From contig NZ_CM001441.1 in the NCBI RefSeq assembly GCF_000244895.1, positions 2,934,226 to 2,998,225 on the forward strand: a stretch of 64,000 nucleotides of DNA. Direction: 5' to 3'. Below the pieces are notes generated by a model. That model was not told where the DNA came from. It worked only from the letters and a program-made list of their open reading frames with translations, and did not search any database. The position numbers and the translations under genes were made by a program. Shown here piece by piece: positions 51,240 through 59,191 of this stretch. The DNA is from Desulfosporosinus youngiae DSM 17734. GTDB lineage: Bacteria > Bacillota > Desulfitobacteriia > Desulfitobacteriales > Desulfitobacteriaceae. Every line of letters begins with the position of its first letter. Within the stretch, counting starts at the first letter, position 1.

Positions 51240-53285
51240 CTATAAGTATTTAGCAATGACTTGAACCAGCCGTGCGGGAAGCTGCCGTAAATCGGTGATA
51301 TCCAAAAAGCGTTCCTGCCCGTAAATATCACATATAGTCTCTTTATCCCGCCCAATGGCAGCAGCTAAAAATAATACGCCTTTGCGGCTATATTCCTGTA
51401 GCACCCCTTTCATATCAGCTATAGCAGCCTCGCCGGTATAGTCCGGCATAGCTTTTGGCTGACCGTCGCTGATGCTGATAAGCAGCTTCGTCTTTTGCGG
51501 CGCTTTCATGAGTTTTTCAGACAGGATGCGCAGTGCCATGCCATCTCGGTTGTTGCTGTGTCCCTGTATCGCCATAAGGCAATACTTGTCGTTCAGGGCT
51601 GGGTTCTCGTAGTCGATATAGGAGTAGAGCGACATCCTCTCCAAGGATGAGCGGTCTGCTGTATCTCCGTATATTAACATTGGTATTTTGCAGCTTTCAC
51701 AAAATTCATAAACTGCGACAGCCGCCTGCTTTGCGGCATCCAACCGCCCAAAGGCACTCATAGAAGCCGATTCATCAATTCGTAAGGCAACCGCAAGAGA
51801 AGGATCTTCATCCGGCGGACATTTTTGGGAATAGTAGTGAAAATCGAGAGAAGCCAGCTTCTCTGCATGGAACTTCGTCCCATAAACACAGGATTTGGCA
51901 AACTCCATAGATACTTCGTGTTCTAACAGCGGAACAGTTTTTCGCACCAACTCCCGGATTACCGGCATCAACGCGTATGCAATCTGATGATATTCACGAT
52001 GATGAGCAAGCGTTGCTTCTGGTCTGTGAACAATTAAGTTTACTTTCTCATGGGGAGAACCCTTTACCATTTCCCGCGCTTGCTGGTTCAGATGCTTGCG
52101 AAATTCCCGCCTTTGCTGCTCCAATTTCTCACTGGTTGTTTGTTGCAACTCATGATATATGGGGTCTCCGCCCTCGCCGTTATGAGAGCTTTGCGTATCA
52201 GCGGCATTTTCCGCATCATGATTGGACTGACCTTCGCTATCAGCTGATTTTTGCAGGGCAACCGCCGGGATGTCATTCGGTACAGTATCAGAGGACTCTG
52301 TCTCCATAGCTTCTTCTGTATGGATTTCCATAACCTCATAAACCTCACCGTTGGTTTTGATTCGCCGTTCCCATATCTCCTCCAGTTCTGACAACATCCC
52401 ATGCTTTGATAAGGCTTGTTCCAGAATAACGATTTCATCGGGGTCGGTAGTGATTTTATAAATAACCTTGTGATATAGCGCGTCCACTGTCTCTGAACCC
52501 TGAAGGGCAGCGTCCACCCAGAAAAAATAGGAGCGCATACCTGCCACACCCTTTATGGCGTTTGCCTTTGCGGTTTGATCCAATAAAACAATAACACGGG
52601 CAAAAGTCAGCAACAATCCTTCATCAGTACAGCCAGTTTTGCTTGCTGCTCGTTTTGTCATAACTTCGACAGAGGGCAAATCCATCTTTTCGCTGTGCTG
52701 CACACGGTCGCGCAGGGCCTCGTTCAGCGGGCGGCAGCCATTGTAACCCCGATTTGTGGTAATAACAGCAATAAAATCAGGATGACGATGGACAATCCGG
52801 GTAGGCAGATTAATGCTGCCGTCCGGCTCCAACGCCGAGTTAAGTGACATTAGCACCGCTGCGTCACGAATTACTGTAGGCTCCTGAATTTCCAACAACC
52901 AGCCGTTTTCATAAGCTCGCACAATTTCTGACGGATAATATTTGTATATTACGCTTTCAGTATTATTTTCATCCTCTGGCAGCACCGGCAGGATAGAACC
53001 TAACACGTCGGATTTGTCCATATCCGCAAAACAGGTCACCTTAGTATAGGGCAGTCCAAAGTCAGCGGAGAGAGCTTTTGCAAGCTGTGTCTTGCCGGAA
53101 CCGGCATCTCCCTCTAGAAGGATATTTGTAATTTTCATTTCGCCGCGTGTCCAATTCCGATAAACCTCTGCACAAATGCGGCGCTCAGCGTCACTCTCGA
53201 TGTGGGTGACAGGCTTTTGCCAGACAAGGGATTTTTCTTCTTCCGTCAACTGTCTGGCAGGCGACAGAAGCCATTGATTTTTCAT
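51240..53285 (-). CDS. Fused MoxR-type AAA+ ATPase and VWA-domain protein
   Basis: The protein has 681 residues from ATG 53285, two bases after the DUF6530 stop. Residues 35-300 form a MoxR/AAA_5 ATPase: Walker A EGDAGSGKTQLAK, Walker B WLLEIQEPTV, sensor FIAVITTNRGYNGC and an Arg-finger region EALRDRVQH. An acidic linker (330-400) leads to a VWA domain with the MIDAS start LRIDESASMSAFGR and later SISDGQPKAMPD. MoxR and VWA proteins are usually separate partners that remodel or insert metal into a client; here they are fused. Clients might be the adjacent DUF6530 protein. Confidence 0.9.
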   Translation of the reverse strand: MKNQWLLSPARQLTEEEKSLVWQKPVTHIESDAERRICAEVYRNWTRGEMKITNILLEGDAGSGKTQLAKALSADFGLPYTKVTCFADMDKSDVLGSILPVLPEDENNTESVIYKYYPSEIVRAYENGWLLEIQEPTVIRDAAVLMSLNSALEPDGSINLPTRIVHRHPDFIAVITTNRGYNGCRPLNEALRDRVQHSEKMDLPSVEVMTKRAASKTGCTDEGLLLTFARVIVLLDQTAKANAIKGVAGMRSYFFWVDAALQGSETVDALYHKVIYKITTDPDEIVILEQALSKHGMLSELEEIWERRIKTNGEVYEVMEIHTEEAMETESSDTVPNDIPAVALQKSADSEGQSNHDAENAADTQSSHNGEGGDPIYHELQQTTSEKLEQQRREFRKHLNQQAREMVKGSPHEKVNLIVHRPEATLAHHREYHQIAYALMPVIRELVRKTVPLLEHEVSMEFAKSCVYGTKFHAEKLASLDFHYYSQKCPPDEDPSLAVALRIDESASMSAFGRLDAAKQAAVAVYEFCESCKIPMLIYGDTADRSSLERMSLYSYIDYENPALNDKYCLMAIQGHSNNRDGMALRILSEKLMKAPQKTKLLISISDGQPKAMPDYTGEAAIADMKGVLQEYSRKGVLFLAAAIGRDKETICDIYGQERFLDITDLRQLPARLVQVIAKYL

Positions 53286-53287
53286 TT

Positions 53288-53752
53288 TTAACAATACTCC
53301 ATTTCTTCAAATATTCGGGACAGCACACGCAGCCGTTCCCCGGTCAGTTCGCCCAAATCATTTAAAGCCTGGGAAAACGTCTGAATGTCTTCGTTGATAT
53401 TCGGATTTTCGGTACAGACAGCGACCGGTAGAACGCCGCCCTGAACTCCAATCCGTTCTACAGTCGGTTTCTCGGGGTCGTATAACAGCGGAAACCGATA
53501 GGCTTCACGAAAATACAGCAGAGTGCGGCTTAGAAAAATCATCAGATCAACTACCTGATGTATGGGCAGTTCAGCGCTGATTTCTAATTCGCCGTTCGCC
53601 GTTTCTTTCCAGATTTGCGCTGTAATTTGCATATTCTTGTTGATTTCCAAAGCTGGTGTGCCCAGCGTCAGCCGTTTGATGTCAGACTGATAGGCGTTTC
53701 TGCCATCAATACGGTCATATCCTACTGCGGTCATTACTATTTTTTCATTCAT
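53288..53752 (-). CDS. DUF6530-family protein
   Basis: The protein has 154 residues from ATG 53752, eight bases after AGGAGG, starting in the ATGA stop of the upstream gene. 'GYDRIDGRNAYQSDIKRLTLGTPAL' and 'LPIHQVVDLMIFLSRTLLYFREAYRFP' correspond to what I recall of DUF6530. No catalytic motif is evident. Translational coupling on both sides ties it to the MoxR-VWA protein, of which it may be a client or partner. Confidence 0.78.
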   Translation of the reverse strand: MNEKIVMTAVGYDRIDGRNAYQSDIKRLTLGTPALEINKNMQITAQIWKETANGELEISAELPIHQVVDLMIFLSRTLLYFREAYRFPLLYDPEKPTVERIGVQGGVLPVAVCTENPNINEDIQTFSQALNDLGELTGERLRVLSRIFEEMEYC

Positions 53753-54093
53753 CTCCAAATCCTCCTTGCTTGTTTATCCTGTACCAGGCACTGCTCACGC
53801 AATGCATTAAGCTCATCTGTGTAATCAGCTTTGGGATCTTCGTATTTCAAATCCTTAAGTACAGATAGTTCAAAACCACTTTCTCCATATTGGTTCCAAA
53901 GTTCTTGCAGCCGTTTGTTTGGATGCCAGTTGGCTGCCAGTTTACAACGAGTGCTGTTGAAATCAGCCTTGGTATCTTTAGAAATACCAAGAAAAGCTTC
54001 TCCTGTTGCAATACACCTGAAAGAAACCACACCCATATTTGGTTTTCTGTTTATATATTCTTCAAGCATTTGTTTTTTTCTTTTCATATCCAT
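53749..54093 (-). CDS. GIY-YIG-related small protein
   Basis: The protein has 114 residues from ATG 54093, close behind GAGGTGAG; an upstream start at 54129 is possible. It resembles short proteins annotated as GIY-YIG nucleases: MGVVSFRCIATGEAFLGISKDTKADFNSTRCKLAAN, then NKRLQELWNQYGESGFELSVLKDLKYE. The canonical GIY and YIG tripeptides are replaced (GVVS, FLG), while the Arg and the Asn/Gly-rich loop remain, so nuclease activity is uncertain. First gene of the four-gene operon. Confidence 0.75.
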   Translation of the reverse strand: MDMKRKKQMLEEYINRKPNMGVVSFRCIATGEAFLGISKDTKADFNSTRCKLAANWHPNKRLQELWNQYGESGFELSVLKDLKYEDPKADYTDELNALREQCLVQDKQARRIWR

Positions 54094-54221
54094 ATTGCTC
54101 ACCTCGGTTTTATTGTAGATGCTGTACATAGAGAAAACAATCTATGCTCCGTAGACTCTACTCTCTAAGAAAACAGGTGGGATAAAACGGCTCTATGAGG
54201 AAAACATTGCATAGAAAGCGC

Positions 54222-54253
54222 ATGAGGCGAACGACTTTCGCCGTCCGCCTCAT
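54222..54253 (-). terminator. Hairpin after leuD
   Basis: A 14-bp stem with two G-T pairs (atgaggcgaacgac and gccgtccgcctcat) lies downstream of leuD. The following minus-strand bases are not T-rich, so termination would be weak. Confidence 0.5.
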
Positions 54254-54301
54254 ACATAAGCTTTGTTCATAAAATGTTCCTATAAACGCTACGCTTATGA
54301 A

Positions 54302-54827
54302 TCAATAGTTTTTATCCGCGTAACCTACCCAGCCGCCTTCTTTAACAAGCGTCTTGTCAAACTCGCCGACGTTGAAATCAATCTCTTCTGATTGGTCTGT
54401 AGAAACGACGATAATCTTATCGTTTTCAATGTCAATAGTTAGCGAAGTATCTTTCCCCGCGTAGTTCTCAAAAAGATAGTCGATCTTTTCTGTTGGCAAT
54501 TCTATGGCGAACATACCGCAATTGTACATATTCTGTCTGAATATTCTCGCGAAGCTTTCAGCTATCACTACGTTGATTCCATTGACTTCTAACGCCCAGG
54601 GAGCATGCTCTCTGGAAGAACCACAACCAAAATTAGCTCTTGTCACAAGCACAGCTTTACCCTTTATATCGTCTTTATTGTTAAAATCCGGTCAGAGACA
54701 AATCCTCCAATAAATAAGGTTTCAAAGCTTCTTTGGTGATTTCAGTAAGATACTTGGCCGGAATGATTTCATCGGTATTAATATCACTTCTATCTAAGAA
54801 TAAGACGTTTCCGCTAAATTCTTTCAT
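54302..54827 (-). pseudogene. leuD: leuD (isopropylmalate dehydratase small subunit) with a +1 frameshift
   Basis: ATG 54827 (GGAGG upstream) encodes 48 residues, MKEFSGNVLFLDRSDINTDE onward to LEDLSLTGF, then stops at TAA (54681-54683). The remaining sequence continues in another frame from NNKDDIKGKAVLVTRANFGCGSSREHAPWAL to the end at 54302. The break is one extra T in ggattttaac. LeuD needs both parts: the GCGSSREHAP swivelling-domain motif is in the second. It pairs with LeuC 15 bp upstream. Possibilities are a true mutation, a sequencing error, ribosomal slippage at TTT-TAA, or restart at GTG 54652. LeuC is intact, which argues that the subunit may still be made. Confidence 0.85.
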
Positions 54828-54842
54828 TTTTGCCTCCGATAC

Positions 54843-56129
54843 TTACACTTTATACAATTCTGAATTAGCTATTTTCCCTTCAATCGCTGAAGCTGCTGCA
54901 GTAGCCGGACTCATCAGATGAACGGTACCGCCCTTTCCCATTCTGCCATTAAAATTGCGGTTTGTCGTAGAAGCACAGGTTTCACCATCAGCAAGAACCC
55001 CGTTACTCATGCCGAGACAAGCTCCGCAGGTTGGGTTGGTAACGCAAAAACCAGCATTCTGGAAAATCTCAATGAGGCCTTCTTTTAAGGCCATGGAATA
55101 AATATCCGGGGTTGCAGGGCTGACAATAGCACGCAGGTCATCACTGATTTTTTTGTCCTTAAGGATGCTTGCAGCAATTCTCAGATCTTCTATGCGGCCA
55201 TTGGTACAGCTTCCAATATAAACCTGATCAATTTCTGTACCCGCCATTTCATGGACGGTTTTAACCTGGTCAGGTTTGAACCCGAACGTAACCATTGGTT
55301 CTAAATTCGTAACATCATATTCATAGACTTTTTCATAGGAAGCATCCGCATCCGAAACCCATTTTGAGTATTCTTTCAAAGCGTCTTCTTTTGTGTTAAA
55401 TTCGTCTTTAATGAATTCCCACAGGTATTCCACGGTTGTCATATCCGGGTAGCATATACCACAAGTACCTCCAGCTTCAATGGCCATATTGCATAAGGTC
55501 ATACGGGATTCCATTGACATGGCATCGACCACCGGTCCGGTAAACTCTATGACCATGTTTGTGGCACCATTTACAGTCAGTTCTTTAATAATGAAAAGGA
55601 TCAGGTCTTTGGCATAAACGCCCGGTTTTAAGGCACCATTAAGCACCATTTTAATGGTTTTCGGGAAATGGAAGGCACATACACCCTTAAGTATCCCTAC
55701 TTCAAGGTCAGTGGTTCCAACCCCTGCAGCAAACGCTCCAAACGCTCCATGGGTACATGTATGGGAATCCCCCATGATCACTGTATAACCCGGTCTTACG
55801 AATCCTTTTTCCGGGAAAATCGCATGACAAACGCCATTTCTTCCAACGTCAAAAAAGTCCTTGATACCATGTCTTTTAGCCCAATCCCGCAGTATTTTTC
55901 CCTGTTCGGCAGTTTTGGAATCTTTGGCAGGTGTTACATGGTCTATGACAGCTTTGATTTTCGTAGGATCAAAGACTCTGTCCATTCCCCTTGCCATAAG
56001 ATCCGTGATGGCAATCGGGGTGGTAATTTCATGACAGAAAACCCTATCCAATTTTAAAACATGCGTATCAGGAAACGGCATATTTACCCTGTGAGCATCA
56101 AATAGTTTCTCAGCTATTGTTTTTCCCAT
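54843..56129 (-). CDS. leuC: 3-isopropylmalate dehydratase large subunit (aconitase family)
   Basis: This 428-residue hydro-lyase of the aconitase superfamily binds a [4Fe-4S] cluster through three Cys: one in IGSCTNGR and two in NPTCGACLGM. GDSHTCTHGAFGAFAAGVGTTD is the conserved substrate-side block. The length matches the prokaryotic LeuC/HacA class (about 420), where the small subunit is separate. No leuA or leuB is nearby, so the substrate might be another 2-alkylmalate (homoaconitate, citramalate or dimethylmalate type). ATG 56129 with GGGAG upstream. Confidence 0.88.
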   Translation of the reverse strand: MGKTIAEKLFDAHRVNMPFPDTHVLKLDRVFCHEITTPIAITDLMARGMDRVFDPTKIKAVIDHVTPAKDSKTAEQGKILRDWAKRHGIKDFFDVGRNGVCHAIFPEKGFVRPGYTVIMGDSHTCTHGAFGAFAAGVGTTDLEVGILKGVCAFHFPKTIKMVLNGALKPGVYAKDLILFIIKELTVNGATNMVIEFTGPVVDAMSMESRMTLCNMAIEAGGTCGICYPDMTTVEYLWEFIKDEFNTKEDALKEYSKWVSDADASYEKVYEYDVTNLEPMVTFGFKPDQVKTVHEMAGTEIDQVYIGSCTNGRIEDLRIAASILKDKKISDDLRAIVSPATPDIYSMALKEGLIEIFQNAGFCVTNPTCGACLGMSNGVLADGETCASTTNRNFNGRMGKGGTVHLMSPATAAASAIEGKIANSELYKV

Positions 56130-56243
56130 TGTATTCTCCCTTATAGTTGATTATTGAATTTCAAAATCTGTACTGATTATTTCAAGCTCTCTATCGTTCT
56201 ATTGTATAACAAATTCTTGTAAGATAAAAGAAAATTTTTCACT

Positions 56244-57785
56244 CTAAGTATACTTCATTTTGAGTTGTTTCTTATCAAGCTTACCTAAAGGTGTATAAGG
56301 CATATAATCAACGAAGATTATGTCTTTTGGCAACTGGAATCTTGCTACCCTGGAGCGCAGCCATTCTACTAGTTCTTCTTTGGTAATATCAGTGTTATTG
56401 ATTGGAAGTACATAGGCCATTAACCGTTGCCCAAAAACTTCATCATTAATTCCGATAACGGCTGCATCTTCTACTTGAGGGTGATTTATTAACACTTGCT
56501 CTATTTCAAGCGTATAAACATTTTCACCGGCCGAAACAACCATATCATCCATTCGTCCGCATAAATAATAATAACCTTTATGATCCCGGTAACCCAAATC
56601 CCCTGTTTCGATCCAGGAACTACTGCTATTTCTCATTGACCATCTATTTTTAATGCACAATTGACCTACGCGGCCAATGCTTACTTCATTTTTATTAGAG
56701 TCTAATAGTTTTAAATGAACACCGGCTATTCGTTTGCCTACCGTTTTTGCCGAATAAATTAAATCCTGCGGCGTTGCTATAGTACTCAAACCAGCTTCAG
56801 AGGTGCCGTATAAATTATACAATACTTCTCCTAATGCATTAAAAATATCACTTGTCAGCTTGGGATTGAGTTCAGCACCCCCAGAAACAATACAGGTAAG
56901 GGACTTTAAATCTTCCGCATTGTATTTTAACATTTTATGAATCATTAATGGTACGACGATTGCCACTTGAACATTGTGCTCCCAAATTAGACAACACGCC
57001 TTTTCTGCTTCAAATCCATTACTGATCACCACTTTTTTACCTAATGCCGTAAATAATAATAACATAGCTGCCCCATAACCATGATAAATCGGAGTAGCAA
57101 TATAAATAGTACTATGATTTATAAGATTGAGTCTGGTCAGTACGGTTAAAAATGGATTTAAATAATTGAGCAGTGATGGTTTATGGGCGGCTGTTTTGGG
57201 ATTTCCTGTCGTACCACCTGTCAGTATTACAATTTTGCTCGATGAAGACCTTGGTATTTTTTGATTTTCATTCACTCTTGTATCAAGCAAAGTATTGATT
57301 GCCGGCAAATGATAATGGTAACTCAGAATCATTCCTTTACTGTAAGATGACTGTTCAATTAAAGAAGTCAATTCAAAATCATAGATCAGAAAGTCAAACT
57401 GATAGTGATCGACTAAGCTATTAAACTGACTTCTGCTCATTTCCGCATTGAGCAGATAGATATCTGCTCCTAACTGAGAAACTGCAAAAATTGATTTAAC
57501 TAAAGAAGCATGGTTTTTACATAACAGTCCTACCTTTTGACCGCTTTGAAGTTGGTAGTTCTTTTTTAAAATCCTTGAAAGCTTTTCTGACTGTGATAAT
57601 AATTGGGCAAAACTTAATGTTTCATTCTCATCCACTAACACAGTTTTATTAGCATATGCCTTTTCCGCAAAACGCAGCAGAGACATTAGGTTCACTCCAT
57701 ACTTTAGAATTGCGAAAATCAGGCTGTACACTCCTAAAGGCGAAAGTAATCTCATTTTGAATAAAGCATAGAGGATTTTAACCAT
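56244..57785 (-). CDS. AMP-binding acyl-CoA synthetase-like enzyme
   Basis: This 513-residue member of the adenylate-forming (ANL) superfamily has an N-terminal hydrophobic stretch (LLSPLGVYSLIFAILKYG) before the usual core. ATP-binding P-loop-like ILTGGTTGNPKTA (about 192-204), then YNLYGTSEAGL and the hinge region TGDLGYRDHKGYYYLCGRMDD, with the catalytic Lys near the end (TPLGKLDKKQL). ATG 57785 overlaps the SDR stop by eight bases; ATG 57686 with its own GGAG is an alternative. It probably activates a fatty or other carboxylic acid in a pathway with the SDR. Confidence 0.88.
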   Translation of the reverse strand: MVKILYALFKMRLLSPLGVYSLIFAILKYGVNLMSLLRFAEKAYANKTVLVDENETLSFAQLLSQSEKLSRILKKNYQLQSGQKVGLLCKNHASLVKSIFAVSQLGADIYLLNAEMSRSQFNSLVDHYQFDFLIYDFELTSLIEQSSYSKGMILSYHYHLPAINTLLDTRVNENQKIPRSSSSKIVILTGGTTGNPKTAAHKPSLLNYLNPFLTVLTRLNLINHSTIYIATPIYHGYGAAMLLLFTALGKKVVISNGFEAEKACCLIWEHNVQVAIVVPLMIHKMLKYNAEDLKSLTCIVSGGAELNPKLTSDIFNALGEVLYNLYGTSEAGLSTIATPQDLIYSAKTVGKRIAGVHLKLLDSNKNEVSIGRVGQLCIKNRWSMRNSSSSWIETGDLGYRDHKGYYYLCGRMDDMVVSAGENVYTLEIEQVLINHPQVEDAAVIGINDEVFGQRLMAYVLPINNTDITKEELVEWLRSRVARFQLPKDIIFVDYMPYTPLGKLDKKQLKMKYT

Positions 57786-58665
57786 TATTTTTATCGTTTC
57801 TCCTCTTTCTTAAAATAGCCGGAGTTGATAATTCCCAGATTCCTCTGAATATAATTGATGCAAACTGTCCGAAGATTAACCACCATGGCCGGTACTTCCG
57901 GCTTTTTGTATACATTGCTTTGCAAATGATTCTTCCCACATGATCCGGACTCATGGCCGGAAGTTTCTGATAAGCCGGTGTCGGAAGAATCATGCGTGTT
58001 TTTACAAGAGGAAGATAGATCGTTGTGGTTGATATACCCATGGCATTCAACTCTGGCGCTGCAGATCGAAACCATGTATCAAAAGCAGTTTTTGATGCCT
58101 GATAAGCAGCCCAATAAGGGAAGGGTATTAACAAAACATTTATGGTTGATATGTTGATAACATGTCCTTGATTTTTCTCCAGAAGGGGAATGACTGACAA
58201 TAGCAATTGAACCGGTGCCAAATAATTGATGGCCATCGTTCGAGTAACATCGTGATAGCGATCTAATGAATTGTTAAGAGATCGCCTGATTGATATACCC
58301 GCGTTGCTTACTAGAAAATCTATACCACCAGGCAGTTTATGAATAAAGGTTAAAAGTTCCTGAATCTCTTCTGAATTTCTAAGGTCTGCCTGGAAAACAC
58401 TTACTTTGGCTGCTTTCCCTTCAATCTCTTTTTTCATTGTTAAAAGCTTTTCCTCTGTTCTGGCTACTAAAATCAAATGAATATTCAGATCTGCCAGCTG
58501 ATAAGCTAATTTTTCTCCAATCCCAAAGCTCGCTCCGGTGATAAGAATTGTCTTTCCTTGAAGCTCAGACCTAAGTTTCTTTTCGTTCAAATAAACTGGC
58601 GGAAACAAAAAATTTTGCCAAACTAAACTTATACATAACAACTCCTTTTTTGTTCTAATAGTCAT
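57778..58665 (-). CDS. Short-chain dehydrogenase/reductase
   Basis: The protein has 295 residues. The Rossmann nucleotide motif TGASFGIG is at about 43-50, NAGIS at about 117-121, and the catalytic Tyr-x3-Lys in YQASK follows a Ser in INISTIN. A C-terminal extension of about 40 residues ends with basic RKRRND. N-terminal residues 1-30 are unusually hydrophobic, perhaps a membrane anchor. ATG 58665 has only a weak ribosome site but follows the small upstream gene closely. It is coupled to the acyl-activating enzyme; together they could reduce or modify an acyl chain. Confidence 0.88.
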   Translation of the reverse strand: MTIRTKKELLCISLVWQNFLFPPVYLNEKKLRSELQGKTILITGASFGIGEKLAYQLADLNIHLILVARTEEKLLTMKKEIEGKAAKVSVFQADLRNSEEIQELLTFIHKLPGGIDFLVSNAGISIRRSLNNSLDRYHDVTRTMAINYLAPVQLLLSVIPLLEKNQGHVINISTINVLLIPFPYWAAYQASKTAFDTWFRSAAPELNAMGISTTTIYLPLVKTRMILPTPAYQKLPAMSPDHVGRIICKAMYTKSRKYRPWWLIFGQFASIIFRGIWELSTPAILRKRRNDKNNG

Positions 58666-58678
58666 ATTATTAAACTAT

Positions 58679-58888
58679 TCAAACCGATGCATCTTTCTTC
58701 AAATTCAACTTTTTAAACAACAGCCTGCCTAAATCAAACAGCATTATGGCAATCGTCATAGCAATTGCATTTCGCAAGAGTGAATCCCCTTCAAACCAGT
58801 TCCATAATTCATCTAAGAAATAGGTTAGTCCTAAAAGTATAAGGAAAAACCTTAAATACCCTAAAATCGAACTTAATAGTCCATTCAC
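58679..58888 (-). CDS. Small membrane protein upstream of the SDR gene
   Basis: The protein has 69 residues from GTG 58888, with AAGGGAG about eleven bases upstream; a TTG at 58909 would overlap that site. Two hydrophobic helices (ILGYLRFFLILLGLTYFL and AIAMTIAIMLFDLGRLLF) flank an acidic loop (WNWFEGDS), with a basic tail. It leads the three-gene operon with the SDR and AMP-binding enzyme. It could be an anchor or accessory; no family recognised. Confidence 0.6.
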   Translation of the reverse strand: MNGLLSSILGYLRFFLILLGLTYFLDELWNWFEGDSLLRNAIAMTIAIMLFDLGRLLFKKLNLKKDASV

Positions 58889-59071
58889 ATTACTAATGTC
58901 TCCCTTCAACCTATCTATTCCAACCCCCTATAACAAAGCAAAGAGGACCTTTGCATACTCCGCCCGCTAAAGCTCCTTGCTCTGCAATATCCTATTATAA
59001 TCCCTCTCTCGTTTCTTCATATTTTCTTAATGGATAATGAACTGTATGCTTGACTAAGCTTAGCTTTAAAA

Positions 59072-59110
59072 GTACACGGAAGATATAATTATCTTCCGTG
59101 TACACTTTTT
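59072..59110 (-). terminator. Terminator of the pspA-nfeD-flotillin operon
   Basis: A perfect 14-bp stem (59072-59085 and 59090-59103) with a TAAT loop is flanked by T on both strands. It is the only feature seen in the 58.9-59.2 kb gap besides the upstream region of the small membrane gene. Confidence 0.9.
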
Positions 59111-59191
59111 GTGTAATTATTTTATTTCCAATCCTGTTCATCTTAGCCTAATTACCATCGTCCCTTTTTAAGCCCAGAGTTCTCAAGCTAT

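Noticed and set aside
54675-54720. Programmed prfB-like frameshift in leuD as the main explanation
   Set aside because: The slippery TTTT-A fits, but the ribosome-binding-like GGAGG is too far upstream; mutation or sequencing error is simpler.
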